Source of the DNA: Streptomyces abyssalis
Lineage (GTDB): Bacteria; Actinomycetota; Actinomycetes; Streptomycetales; Streptomycetaceae
Length of the DNA: 64,000 bases
Assembly: GCF_001751365.1 (NCBI RefSeq)
Contig: NZ_LJGT01000038.1
Coordinates: forward strand, 1,155,540-1,219,539
Reading direction: 5' to 3'
Positions 18,627 to 27,716 of the stretch are shown in pieces; positions within the stretch are counted from its first letter, which is position 1; every line of letters starts with the position of its first letter. The translations under genes and the position numbers were made by a program. Below the pieces are notes generated by a model that saw nothing but the letters and a program-made list of their open reading frames with translations, was not told where the DNA came from and did not search any database.

Positions 18627-18673
18627 CCTCCTGCCGACGCAGTCCCCTGACGCCTCCTGCTGAGGAGCACGCG

Positions 18674-19675
18674 ATGCAGCTTCACGACATCTGGTTCGCG
18701 GTGATCGCCGTACTGTGGACCGGCTACTTCTTCCTCGAAGGCTTCGACTTCGGCGTGGGCGTGCTCACCCGGCTCCTCGCCCGCGACCGCCGCGAACGGC
18801 GCGTACTGATCAACACGATCGGCCCCGTCTGGGACGGCAACGAGGTCTGGCTGCTCACCGCCGCGGGCGCCACCTTCGCCGCCTTCCCCGACTGGTACGC
18901 CACGCTCTTCTCCGGCTTCTATCTGCCGCTGCTGGTCATCCTGGTCTGCCTGATCGTCCGCGGTGTCGCGTTCGAGTACCGCGTCAAGCGCACGGAGAAG
19001 AGCTGGCAGGACCGCTGGGAGGCGGCCCTGTTCGTCACGTCGCTGCTGCCCGCGTTCCTGTGGGGCGTCGCCTTCGGCAACATCGTCCACGGCGTGCCCA
19101 TCGGCGCGGACAAGGACTACGCGGGCGGCCTGGCCGATCTGCTCGGCCCGTACGCGCTCCTCGGCGGGCTGGTCACCCTCACCCTGTTCACGTTCCACGG
19201 CGCGGTGTTCACGGCGCTGAAGACGACGGGCGGCATCCGGCCGCGCGCCCGGCGTCTGGCAACCGTCCTCGGCCTGGGCTCGTCCGTTCTCACCGCGGTC
19301 TTCCTCACCTGGACGCAGCTTCACTCCGGCGACGGCAGGAGCCTCGTCGCCGCGGCGGCCGCCGTCCTCGCGCTGCTCGCCGCCGTCGCCGCCAACGCAG
19401 CCGGACGTGAGGGCTGGGCCTTCGGGCTGTCCGGGGTGACCATCGCCGGGACGGTGGCCGCCCTGTTCCTCGCGCTGTTCCCCGACGTCATGCCCTCGAC
19501 GCTCGACCCGCGCTGGAGCCTGACCGCGGAGGGCGCCGCGTCCAGCCCGTACACGCTGAAGATCATGACGTGGTGCGCGGCCGTCGCCACGCCCGTCGTC
19601 ATGCTCTACCAGGGCTGGACGTACTGGGTCTTCCGCAAGCGGATCGGCACCCAGCACATCGCGGAGAACCACTGA
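18674..19675 (+). CDS. cydB: Cytochrome bd oxidase subunit II
   Basis: A 333-residue partner of CydA. The N terminus MQLHDIWFAVIAVLWTGYFFLEGFDFGVG is typical, with the conserved GNEVWLLTAAGATFAAFPDWYATLFSGFY block after it, and eight transmembrane segments. ATG at 18674 has TGAGGAG just upstream. It starts 47 bp after cydA and ends 13 bp before cydCD, so the three form one transcription unit. Confidence 0.97.
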   Translation: MQLHDIWFAVIAVLWTGYFFLEGFDFGVGVLTRLLARDRRERRVLINTIGPVWDGNEVWLLTAAGATFAAFPDWYATLFSGFYLPLLVILVCLIVRGVAFEYRVKRTEKSWQDRWEAALFVTSLLPAFLWGVAFGNIVHGVPIGADKDYAGGLADLLGPYALLGGLVTLTLFTFHGAVFTALKTTGGIRPRARRLATVLGLGSSVLTAVFLTWTQLHSGDGRSLVAAAAAVLALLAAVAANAAGREGWAFGLSGVTIAGTVAALFLALFPDVMPSTLDPRWSLTAEGAASSPYTLKIMTWCAAVATPVVMLYQGWTYWVFRKRIGTQHIAENH

Positions 19676-19688
19676 TGGGGAGGCACCG

Positions 19689-22600
19689 GTGAGGCCCGTC
19701 GACCCCCGCCTGCTCACCTACGCGCGCACCACCCGCGTCTTCCTCGTCGCGTCGGTGGTGCTGGGGCTGGCCTCGGCGCTGCTCGTCATCGGGCAGGCCG
19801 TGCTGATCGCGGACATCGTCGTCCGGGCCTTCCAGGACGACGCCGCGGTGAGCACCCAGCTGCTGCTGCTCGTCGCGGTCACGGCCGGCCGGGCCCTGGT
19901 CTCCTGGCTCACCGAACTCGCGGCGCACCGCTCGAGCGCGGCGGTCAAGTCCGAGCTGCGCACCCGGCTGCTGGACCACGCCGCGGCCCTCGGGCCCTAC
20001 GGGCAGGCGGACCTGCGCACCGGCGAACTGGCGACGCTCGCCACCCGCGGGATCGACGCCCTCGACGGCTACTTCTCCCGCTACCTTCCCCAACTGGCCC
20101 TGGCCGTCGTCGTTCCCGTGGCCGTGCTGGCGCACATCGTGACGGCGGACTGGGTCTCGGCGGTGGTCGTCCTCGTCACGCTCCCCCTCATCCCGCTCTT
20201 CATGGCCCTCGTCGGCTGGGCGACGCAAACCCACACGGACCGCCGGTGGCGGCTGCTCTCCCGGCTCTCCGGTCACTTCCTCGACGTCGTCGCGGGCCTG
20301 CCCACGCTCAAGGTCTTCGGCCGCGCCAAGGCGCAGGCCCGCAACATCCGTGCCATCACGGCCGACTACCGCCGGGCCACCCTGCGCACCCTGCGCATCG
20401 CCTTCCTCTCCTCGCTGGTGCTGGAACTGCTCGCCACGATCTCCGTGGCGCTGGTGGCGGTCGGCATCGGCATGCGCCTGGTACACGGCGAACTCGACCT
20501 GTACACGGGCCTGTTGGTCCTCGTGCTCGCGCCGGAGGCGTATCTGCCGCTGCGCCAGGTCGGTACCCACTACCACGCCGCCGCCGAGGGGCTGTCCGCC
20601 GCCGAGGAGGTCTTCGCCGTCCTCGCCGAGCCGTTGCCGCACTCCCCGCGGGCCTCTCGGCCCGGGTCGTGGTCCCCCCAGCGCAGCGAGGGGGAGGGGT
20701 CCCACGGTGCCGCCGCCCCCGACCTGCGCGGTGCCGTCATCACCGTCGACGGGCTCCGCGTACGCCACGAGGGCCGCGACCACGACTCCCTCCCGGCGAC
20801 GGACCTGACACTGCGGCCGGGAGAGACGGTCGCCCTGACGGGGCCCTCCGGCGTGGGGAAGTCCACCCTGCTCCACGCGCTGCTCGGCTTCGCACGGCCC
20901 GCTTCGGGCGCCGTACGCGTCGACGGGACCGACCTGCGGGAGCTCGAACTCCCGGACTGGCACGCGCAGATCGCCTGGGTGCCCCAGCACCCGCACCTCT
21001 TCGCGGGCACGGTCGCCGGCAACGTACGCCTGGCCGACCCGGACGCCACCGACGCCGAGGTCTCAGCCGCCCTCGCCGCGGCGGAAGCCGGTCTCGACCC
21101 GGACACCGTCCTCGGCGAGAGCGGGACCGGCATCTCCGCGGGCCAGCGTCAACGCGTCGCCCTGGCACGGGCGTTCCTCAGCGGGCGGCCGCTGCTGCTG
21201 CTCGACGAGCCGACGGCGGCCCTGGACGGCGACACCGAGGCGTCGGTCGCCGGAACGCTCCGCCGGCACGCGGAGGACCGCACCGTCCTGCTCGTCACCC
21301 ACCGCCCGGCCCTCCTGGCCGCCGCCGACCGCGTGGTCACCCTGCCGGCGCCCCGGGCCGCGGCACCGCTCCTCACGAAGCGGCAGCCGGCAGCGCGGAC
21401 GGCGGGGAACGTGTCCGAAGGACCCGGCGCGCCGGCGCGGTCTGAACCGCAGCGGGACGACGGCGCGGGGGGAACGGAAGGGGCGGCGGAGCCGGAACGG
21501 CCCGGTGCCGAAGCCGCCCGTCACGTGGTCGCCGGGGAAGCTGTCGCCGGGGGCGCTGTAGCCGGGCGCGTGCCGCGCGGCCCCCGCCTGGCCGCGTCGG
21601 CCGCCCTCGGCTCGCTCGCCCTCCTCTCCGCCGTCGGCCTCATGGCCACCTCCGGCTGGCTGATCTCCCGCGCCTCCCAGCAGCCGCCCGTCCTCTACCT
21701 GATGGTGGCGGTCACCGCGACCCGCGCGTTCGGCATCGGCCGCGCCGTCTTCCGCTATGCCGAGCGGCTCGTCTCGCACGACGCCGTGCTCCGCGTGCTC
21801 GCCGACGTACGCGTCCGCGTCTACCGGAGGCTCGAACGCCTCGCCCCCGCCGCCCTCGGCCGCACCCACCGCGGCGATCTCCTCACCCGGCTCGTCGGCG
21901 ACGTGGACGCCCTCCAGGACCGCTTCCTGCGCTGGCTGCTGCCCGCCGCCGTCGCAGCGGTCACCGGTCTCGCCGCGGTCGCCTTCACCGGAGCGCTGCT
22001 GCCCGCCGCCGGTGCCGCGCTCGCCGCCGGGCTGCTCCTGGCCGGTGCCGCCGTTCCGGCCGTCACCGGTGCGCTCTCCCGCCGTACGGAGCGCAGACTC
22101 GCCCCGGCGCGGGCCGCGTTGACGACCAGGGTGGTCGATCTCCTCACCGGTACCGGCGAGTTGACGGTCGCGGGTGCGCTGCCCGCACGTAAGGAGGCGG
22201 CACGCGCCGCCGACCGCTCCCTCACCCGGATCGCCGCCCGCTCCGCCGCCGCGACCGCCCTCGGCTCCGGACTGTCGGCCCTCGTGTGCGGCCTCACCGT
22301 GACCGCCGCCGCGTGGGCCGGGACTGCGGCGGTGCACGCGGGGCGGCTCGAAGGGGTGTGGCTCGCGGCGGTCGTGCTCACACCGCTCGCCGCGTTCGAG
22401 GCCGTGAACGGAATGCCGCTCGCCGTCCAGTACCGGCAGCGCGCGCGCCGTTCCGCCGAGCGCCTCCAGGACGTCCTGGACGCCCCCGAACCCGTACGGG
22501 AGCCGGCGCTGCCCGTGCCCGCCCCCGCCTCGCCGCTCCCGGTCACGCTCCAGGGGGTGACCGTGCGATACCCGGACGAGGAGCGTACGGACCGGGAGCG

Positions 22601-23495
22601 TACGGGCGGGACGCGTACCGGCAGGGAGCACGCGGACGGCGCCGGTCAGGGCGCGTACCGGGCGCCTCCGCCGCTCGCCGCGTTCGACCTCACGCTCACG
22701 CCCGGCCACCGGGTCGCCGTCGTCGGCGCCTCGGGCTCCGGCAAGACCACTCTCGCCCGTACGCTGCTGCGCTTCCTGGACGCGGAGAGCGGCTCGTACA
22801 CGCTCGGCGGCGGTCCGGAGGGCGCGGGCGTACCGGTCACCGCCCTCGACTCCGACGACGTGCGCCGCTTCGTCGGCTTGTGCGCGCAGGACGCGCACGT
22901 CTTCGACAGCTCGCTGCGCGAGAACCTCCTCCTCGCGCGCAAGGACGCCACGGACGCCGCCCTGCGCAAGGCGCTCGCGGCATCGCGGCTGGAGACCTGG
23001 ACGGACATGCTTCCGGACGGCCTGGACACGCTCGTCGGGGAGCACGGCGCGCGCCTGTCAGGCGGCGAGCGTCAACGGCTGGCGCTCGCCCGTGCGTTGC
23101 TCGCGGACTTCCCCGTCCTCGTACTGGACGAGCCCGCCGAACACCTCGACCTGCCCACGGCCGACTCCCTCACCGCAGACCTGCTGGCCGCCACCGAGGG
23201 GCGCACGACGGTCCTGATCACGCACAGGCTCAAGGGCCTGGACGCGGTGGACGAGGTGATCGTGCTGGACGGCGGCCGCACCGTCGAACGCGGTACGTAC
23301 GGTCAACTGGCCGGCGCCGGAGGGCCGTTCAGCCGGATGCTTGCCCGTGAAGCGGCGAGCGACGCCCAGCGGCACCCCGGACCGCAGGACCCCCGCGGCC
23401 ACCCGGACCGCCACGGCCACCCGGACCACCCGGCGTCCCGCCGGGAGCGGCGTCCGGCCGCCGGCGGCCGTGCCGGAGCAGCAGCCTCTCGATGA
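19689..23495 (+). CDS. cydCD: Fused heterodimeric ABC exporter CydDC needed for cytochrome bd assembly
   Basis: A 1268-residue fusion of two ABC half-transporters that exports thiols and is needed to assemble cytochrome bd. The first half is CydD-like: six transmembrane helices, Walker A GPSGVGKST (about 385-393) and signature ISAGQRQR. The second half is CydC-like: transmembrane domain from about 630, Walker A GASGSGKTT (about 1013-1021) and signature LSGGERQR. Start is GTG with GGGGAGG upstream. It is longer than usual because of a low-complexity insert before the first ATPase (a palindromic element at 20671), a linker of about 80 residues, and a His/Pro/Arg-rich tail that overlaps the convergent HAD gene. 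Confidence 0.95.
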   Translation: MRPVDPRLLTYARTTRVFLVASVVLGLASALLVIGQAVLIADIVVRAFQDDAAVSTQLLLLVAVTAGRALVSWLTELAAHRSSAAVKSELRTRLLDHAAALGPYGQADLRTGELATLATRGIDALDGYFSRYLPQLALAVVVPVAVLAHIVTADWVSAVVVLVTLPLIPLFMALVGWATQTHTDRRWRLLSRLSGHFLDVVAGLPTLKVFGRAKAQARNIRAITADYRRATLRTLRIAFLSSLVLELLATISVALVAVGIGMRLVHGELDLYTGLLVLVLAPEAYLPLRQVGTHYHAAAEGLSAAEEVFAVLAEPLPHSPRASRPGSWSPQRSEGEGSHGAAAPDLRGAVITVDGLRVRHEGRDHDSLPATDLTLRPGETVALTGPSGVGKSTLLHALLGFARPASGAVRVDGTDLRELELPDWHAQIAWVPQHPHLFAGTVAGNVRLADPDATDAEVSAALAAAEAGLDPDTVLGESGTGISAGQRQRVALARAFLSGRPLLLLDEPTAALDGDTEASVAGTLRRHAEDRTVLLVTHRPALLAAADRVVTLPAPRAAAPLLTKRQPAARTAGNVSEGPGAPARSEPQRDDGAGGTEGAAEPERPGAEAARHVVAGEAVAGGAVAGRVPRGPRLAASAALGSLALLSAVGLMATSGWLISRASQQPPVLYLMVAVTATRAFGIGRAVFRYAERLVSHDAVLRVLADVRVRVYRRLERLAPAALGRTHRGDLLTRLVGDVDALQDRFLRWLLPAAVAAVTGLAAVAFTGALLPAAGAALAAGLLLAGAAVPAVTGALSRRTERRLAPARAALTTRVVDLLTGTGELTVAGALPARKEAARAADRSLTRIAARSAAATALGSGLSALVCGLTVTAAAWAGTAAVHAGRLEGVWLAAVVLTPLAAFEAVNGMPLAVQYRQRARRSAERLQDVLDAPEPVREPALPVPAPASPLPVTLQGVTVRYPDEERTDRERTGGTRTGREHADGAGQGAYRAPPPLAAFDLTLTPGHRVAVVGASGSGKTTLARTLLRFLDAESGSYTLGGGPEGAGVPVTALDSDDVRRFVGLCAQDAHVFDSSLRENLLLARKDATDAALRKALAASRLETWTDMLPDGLDTLVGEHGARLSGGERQRLALARALLADFPVLVLDEPAEHLDLPTADSLTADLLAATEGRTTVLITHRLKGLDAVDEVIVLDGGRTVERGTYGQLAGAGGPFSRMLAREAASDAQRHPGPQDPRGHPDRHGHPDHPASRRERRPAAGGRAGAAASR
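20671..20703 (+). repeat. G/C-tract palindromic element inside cydCD
   Basis: A GGTCCCCCC arm, an AGCGCAGCG centre and an AGGGGGAGGGGTCCC arm form an imperfect palindrome. It is in frame and adds a SPQRSEGEG segment to the loop between the first membrane domain and its ATPase. It shares its core with the elements at 12291, 12561, 27941 and 44761. Confidence 0.6.
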
Positions 23496-24471
23496 TCTCG
23501 GCGACTCCGTCGGCCTCGTTGGAGGACGTGTGGTCCGTCGTCGCGGCGAGCACGTCGGGATGGGCGTTGGCCATCGCGTAGGACGTGCCCGCCCAGCTCA
23601 GCATCTCCAGGTCGTTGGGCATGTCACCGAAGGCGACGACCTCCTCCGGCAGGATGCCCCGCTCCGCGCAGCACCGCGCCAGCGTGCTGGCCTTGCTGAC
23701 GCCCGAGCCGCTGATCTCCAGCAGCGCTGACTTGCTGGATCGCGTGAACTGGGCGTGCGCGCCCGCCACTTTGCGTCCCAGGGCGAGGAATGCGTCCGGT
23801 TCCAGCTCCGGGTGGTGTGCGAGCAGCTTGAGCACGGGCTCCTCGTGCTCCGGGCCGAGAAGCTTCTCCGCCGGTGCGACGATCCCGAGGGGGTCGGGGT
23901 GGAGTGCCGGGTACTCGGGGTCGAAGTGGATGCCGCCGGTGCGTTCGATGGCGAAGCTCACTCCGGGCGCGGCCTCCCGCAGCGCGCGGACGACCGCCAG
24001 CGCGTCGTAACGGTCCAGCGCACGGACCTCGACGACCTGCCGTCCGCGGTGCAGGTCGACGACCGCGGCACCGTTCGCGCAGATGGCGAGCCCGTGGCCG
24101 TGCACGTGGTCGCTGACGACGCCCATCCAGCGGGCCGGGCGGCCGGTCACGAAGAACACGTCGAGCCCCGCGGCCTCTGCTGCGGCGAGCGCGGCGACCG
24201 TACGTTCGGAGACGGTCTTGTCGTTGCGCAGCAGGGTGCCGTCGAGGTCCGTGGCGATCAGGCGGGGGCGTACCGGACGGGACGCGCCGGGCGCCACAGC
24301 CGCGACGGCCGAGGGCGCCGCGACGGCCGAGGACGCAGCGGGGGCCGAGGGGGCCGTGGGGGCGGCCGGCGGGGCGTCGCCGAAGGGCGAGGCCACGCGG
24401 GAATCGACTGCCGGATCGGTGGGGGGAGCGCTGGTGGCTCGGAATGCGGGCGGCTCAGTCACAGCGACCAT
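23329..24471 (-). CDS. HAD superfamily Cof-type phosphatase
   Basis: A 380-residue HAD hydrolase. After about 68 residues of Ala/Pro-rich sequence come motif I DLDGTLL (75-81), motif II FVTGRP, a type IIB cap, and motif IV FGDMPNDLEM. Such enzymes remove phosphate from small sugars or cofactors. The last 40 residues are a Gly/Pro/Arg tail whose coding DNA overlaps the cydCD 3' end by 167 bp on the opposite strand. ATG at 24471 is preferred from where coding bias begins. A paralogue lies next to serS (40372). A role linked to cytochrome bd is not implied. Confidence 0.9.
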   Translation of the reverse strand: MVAVTEPPAFRATSAPPTDPAVDSRVASPFGDAPPAAPTAPSAPAASSAVAAPSAVAAVAPGASRPVRPRLIATDLDGTLLRNDKTVSERTVAALAAAEAAGLDVFFVTGRPARWMGVVSDHVHGHGLAICANGAAVVDLHRGRQVVEVRALDRYDALAVVRALREAAPGVSFAIERTGGIHFDPEYPALHPDPLGIVAPAEKLLGPEHEEPVLKLLAHHPELEPDAFLALGRKVAGAHAQFTRSSKSALLEISGSGVSKASTLARCCAERGILPEEVVAFGDMPNDLEMLSWAGTSYAMANAHPDVLAATTDHTSSNEADGVAEIIERLLLRHGRRRPDAAPGGTPGGPGGRGGPGGRGGPAVRGAAGRRSPLHGQASG

Positions 24472-24551
24472 CTTCCCGCATATGTACGCACACCCGTGCG
24501 GAGGGTTCCCCCGATGAGCGGACAGGGTGTCCGGGCCTTCGTCGCGCCATG

Positions 24552-24971
24552 TCACCGCCGGACCTCGACCTCGGGGTAGGTCTCGGTGTAGCTGTCGCCG
24601 TCGGCGCCGAAATAGGTGCAGGTGCGTGCGTCCAGGTCGACGTCGTACCAGACGACGCCGGCGTTCCAGCAGCCCTGGACGAACTCGGGGAACGTGGTCT
24701 CGCCCGCCTGGTCGGCGCGGAGTGCCGCGATCACCGCACGGCGGTCGAACCCCGGGACGCCCGCCATGCCCGTGACCAGGGGCGTGCCCTGTACGGCCAC
24801 GGGCCCGGCGCCCGTGAGGTAGAGCATCGCGTTCGACGGCACAGCCATCCGGCAACGGGTGACCCCCGACTGCCGGAGCGTCTCGGCGAGGTAGGGGAAG
24901 CCGTCGGACTTCGGGCGGACGGCGTCCGCGCGCTCCAGGGCGGCCTTCAGGTTGGTGATCGCGTGGCTCAT
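24552..24971 (-). CDS. DUF1398 family protein
   Basis: A 139-residue protein with the DUF1398 pattern: N-terminal helices, the stretch SGVTRCRMAVPSNAMLYLTG, then TFPEFVQGCWNAGVVWYDVD and YFGADGDSYTETYP. These are small bacterial proteins, sometimes called phage envelope-like, of unknown role. ATG at 24971 has AGGAG 6 nt upstream. It is divergent from a marR gene with a shared operator over its promoter, so it is the likely target of that regulator. Confidence 0.85.
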   Translation of the reverse strand: MSHAITNLKAALERADAVRPKSDGFPYLAETLRQSGVTRCRMAVPSNAMLYLTGAGPVAVQGTPLVTGMAGVPGFDRRAVIAALRADQAGETTFPEFVQGCWNAGVVWYDVDLDARTCTYFGADGDSYTETYPEVEVRR

Positions 24972-25043
24972 TCTCGTCTCCTGTGCGGGCTGGTGCGGGG
25001 GCCGGTGCGGGTGTGCGGTCTCCCCGCGGCTAGGATGACAACA

Positions 25044-25071
25044 GATATACGGAGTGACAACATGTTGTCAA
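25044..25071 (-). promoter_or_regulatory. MarR operator overlapping the DUF1398 promoter
   Basis: A perfect 16-bp palindrome TGACAACATGTTGTCA occupies 25055-25070. On the minus strand TTGACA (25071-25066), 16 bp, and TATATC (25049-25044) form a strong promoter pointing at the DUF1398 gene, and the palindrome covers its -35 and spacer. A further half-site TGACAACA is at 25036-25043. Confidence 0.8.
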
Positions 25072-25086
25072 TGAGAGCGGTGTCGT

Positions 25087-25542
25087 ATGCCGGACGAGAT
25101 GGCCCTGCTGGTCGCGGACGTCTACGAGGCGGCGGGTCTGCTGCGCCGGTCCGGGGAGGCGGTGGCGGCGGAGGAAGGTCAGACGCAGGCTCGGTGGCAG
25201 CTGCTCAGCGTCGTCTCCGCCGGCCCGCTCAGCGTGGCCCGGGCGGCGCGCCGGCTCGGCATCTCACGGCAGGGGGTGCAGCGCGTCGCCAACGACCTCG
25301 TCCGTGAGGAACTGGCCGTCTTCGAGGCCAACCCGGATCACCGGAGCTCACCGCTCCTGTCGCTCACCGCCGAGGGGCAGGAGACGCTGAGCCGGATCAC
25401 CGCCCGCGCCGCGGGGCTCAACGGCACGCTGACCGCAGGCATCCCGCCCGGCGAGATCGCCGCCGCCCGCGCGCTGCTGCGGCGCCTCATCGGGCGGCTG
25501 CGGACGCCGGAGGACGACCCGGGGCCCGGCCCGGCGGACTAG
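25087..25542 (+). CDS. MarR family transcriptional regulator
   Basis: A 151-residue winged-helix regulator. The DNA-recognition helix reads ARAARRLGISRQGVQRVANDLV (about 57-78) and the wing SSPLLSLTAEG follows; N- and C-terminal helices would form the dimer. It is divergent from a DUF1398 gene, and a perfect palindrome in the gap starts 32 bp before this gene, so autoregulation and repression of the neighbour are expected. The ligand is unknown. Confidence 0.92.
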   Translation: MPDEMALLVADVYEAAGLLRRSGEAVAAEEGQTQARWQLLSVVSAGPLSVARAARRLGISRQGVQRVANDLVREELAVFEANPDHRSSPLLSLTAEGQETLSRITARAAGLNGTLTAGIPPGEIAAARALLRRLIGRLRTPEDDPGPGPAD

Positions 25543-25632
25543 ACGACACCGGGCCCGGCCGGACGGATCAGATGTGCCCGGCCCGACGGACTGGATGTGC
25601 CCCTGCCGGGCGGACCGGGGGCGCCGGCGGAG

Positions 25633-26565
25633 TCACGCCGCGCCGCGCAGCTGCGCGAGCCCCTCGGTGGCGATGCGTTCGAAGACCGCTTCGTCGGCCG
25701 CGAACTGCGTGTCCGCGATCGGCCAGTGCAGCACGATCTCGGTGATGCCCGCCTCCGCGTACTTCCCGGCGAAATCCACGAAGGCGTCGACGGACTCCAG
25801 GGGGCTCCCGGGAACGAATCCCGTGAGCAGGACCTTCTCCAGCTCCGAGGCGTCGCGCCCGGTCTGGTCGCAGGCCGTGCCGAGGCGGACGATCTGGTCG
25901 CGTACGGCCTGCAGTCCCTCGGCGGGGGTGCCGCCCGCGGCGACGCGGGGGTCGCCCGTGGTCACCCATGCCTGGCCGTAGCGTCCGGCGAGCAGCATGC
26001 CGCGGGGGCCGGTCGCGGCGACGGCGAAGGGGAGGCGGGGCCGCTGCAGACAGCCCGGGATGCCGCGTACCTCGTGAGCCGAGTAGAAGGTGCCGTCGTA
26101 GGAGACGACCGGTTCGCGCAGCAGCCGGTCGAGCAGCGGCACGAACTCGGCGAAGCGGTCCGCGCGTTCACGCGGCGTCCACGGCTGCCGGCCGAGCGCC
26201 GTCGCGTCGAAGCCGTTGCCGCCCGCGCCGACACCCAGGGTGAGGCGGCCGCCGCTGATGTCGTCCAGGGACATCAGCTCCTTGGCCAGCGTCACGGGGT
26301 GCCTGAAGTTGGGCGAGGTGACGAGGGTGCCCAGGCGGAGCCGCGAAGTGGCGGCCGCGGCGGCGGTGAGGACGGGCAGGGCGCCGAACCACGGTCCGTC
26401 CCGGAACTCGGCCCGCCACGAGAGGTGGTCGTAGGTGTAGGCGGCGTGGAAGCCCAGTTCCTCCGCGCGCTGCCACCGACGGCACCCGCCCTCGTGCCAG
26501 CGCTGGACGGGAAGGATCACGGTGCTCAGTCGCGGGACGTGCGCGGGACGAGGGGAGGAGACCAT
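25633..26565 (-). CDS. LLM-class (luciferase-like, probably F420-dependent) oxidoreductase
   Basis: A 310-residue TIM-barrel protein of the bacterial luciferase-like family. Seen are the start LSTVILPVQRW, AYTYDHLSWR, the flavin or F420 site pattern LRLGTLVTSPNFRHPVTLAKELMSLDDIS and GGRLTLGVGAGGNGFDATALG. In this phylum such enzymes usually use F420. Substrate unknown. ATG at 26565 fits the family start; ATG at 26634 is in frame but neither has a clear ribosome site. Divergent from htpX. Confidence 0.88.
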   Translation of the reverse strand: MVSSPRPAHVPRLSTVILPVQRWHEGGCRRWQRAEELGFHAAYTYDHLSWRAEFRDGPWFGALPVLTAAAAATSRLRLGTLVTSPNFRHPVTLAKELMSLDDISGGRLTLGVGAGGNGFDATALGRQPWTPRERADRFAEFVPLLDRLLREPVVSYDGTFYSAHEVRGIPGCLQRPRLPFAVAATGPRGMLLAGRYGQAWVTTGDPRVAAGGTPAEGLQAVRDQIVRLGTACDQTGRDASELEKVLLTGFVPGSPLESVDAFVDFAGKYAEAGITEIVLHWPIADTQFAADEAVFERIATEGLAQLRGAA

Positions 26566-26704
26566 GGCGCCGAGCCTACGGCCGTGGCGCGCGGGACGGT
26601 CGCGCCGGGTCAGGTCACGGCTGCTCTCGGTCATTCGTCACAAAGGAAGTAAAGAGAGGACAATTACCTCATAGGTGACCTCGGGCGAGGGAGGAGCGTC
26701 CGTC

Positions 26705-27619
26705 ATGGCAGCAGCTCGTGGGCGATACGTCGCCGACCGTGGGCTGACGAGCCGCATGGTGGTCACGATGTTTCTCATCGGGCTGCTCTACGTGGTGCTG
26801 GTCGGTTCGCTGATCGCGGCGATGAGCAACGCCTGGCCACTGATCGTGATCGCGGTGGGTGGCCTCTTCGTCGCGCAGTTCTGGTTCAGCGACCGCATCG
26901 CGGCCTTCAGCATGGGAGCCCGGGAGGTCACGCCCGAGCAGGCACCCGAGCTGCACGGTGCGGTCGACAGGCTGTGCGCGCTGGCGGACGTGCCGAAGCC
27001 GAAGGTGGCCATGGCCGACAGCGACGTGCCCAACGCCTTCGCCACCGGCCGCAGCCAGCGCAACTCGATGGTCTGCGCGACGACGGGCCTGATGCGGCGG
27101 CTGGAACCGGAGGAGGTCGAGGGCGTCCTCTCCCACGAGCTTTCGCACGTCGCACACCGCGATGTCGCCGTGATGACGATCGCCTCCTTCCTGGGCGTAC
27201 TGGCGGGAGTGCTGACACGCGTCGCGCTGTGGGGAGGCCTGAGCGGCGCCGGGCGGAACGACCAGAGCGGCGCCGGGATCATCCTGCTGGTGATCCCGCT
27301 GGTGAGCATCCTCGTGTACATCCTCAGCTTCCTGCTGACCAGGCTGCTCTCGCGCTACCGCGAGCTGTCCGCCGACCGTGCGGGTGCCCTGCTGACGGGA
27401 CGCCCCTCCGCGCTGGCCTCCGCGCTGACGAAGGTCACCGGACAGATGGCCCGTATCCCCACGCGCGATCTGCGCAAGGCCGAGCCCTTCAACGCCTTCT
27501 TCTTCGCACCGGCCTTCTCCGGCGAGACCGTCGCGACGCTCTTCTCCTCGCACCCCCCGCTGGAGCGGCGCCTGGAGCAGCTGAGCCGCATCTCGCAGCA
27601 GCTCGGCCGGCAGCAGTGA
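26705..27619 (+). CDS. htpX: Membrane zinc metalloprotease HtpX
   Basis: A 304-residue M48 protease that degrades damaged membrane proteins. Two N-terminal membrane helices, the zinc motif HELSH (144-148), a second helical pair and the third zinc ligand in RYRELSADRAGA are present. ATG at 26705 has GGGAGGAG upstream; a start at 26675 is in frame but lacks one. It precedes pspAB by 97 bp, a pairing common in actinobacteria and in keeping with envelope stress control. Confidence 0.95.
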   Translation: MAAARGRYVADRGLTSRMVVTMFLIGLLYVVLVGSLIAAMSNAWPLIVIAVGGLFVAQFWFSDRIAAFSMGAREVTPEQAPELHGAVDRLCALADVPKPKVAMADSDVPNAFATGRSQRNSMVCATTGLMRRLEPEEVEGVLSHELSHVAHRDVAVMTIASFLGVLAGVLTRVALWGGLSGAGRNDQSGAGIILLVIPLVSILVYILSFLLTRLLSRYRELSADRAGALLTGRPSALASALTKVTGQMARIPTRDLRKAEPFNAFFFAPAFSGETVATLFSSHPPLERRLEQLSRISQQLGRQQ

Positions 27620-27716
27620 CGCCACCTTCCGGACAGGCCGGCCGGCAGACCGAACTGCAGACCGGCCGGCAGACCGACAGAGAACAGAAACACCGCCCCG
27701 ACTCGGTACGAGGGAC

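Noticed and set aside
21063..23045. 660-codon open frame opposite cydCD
   Set aside because: Antisense shadow of the two ATPase modules; Gly/Arg-rich, no family pattern.
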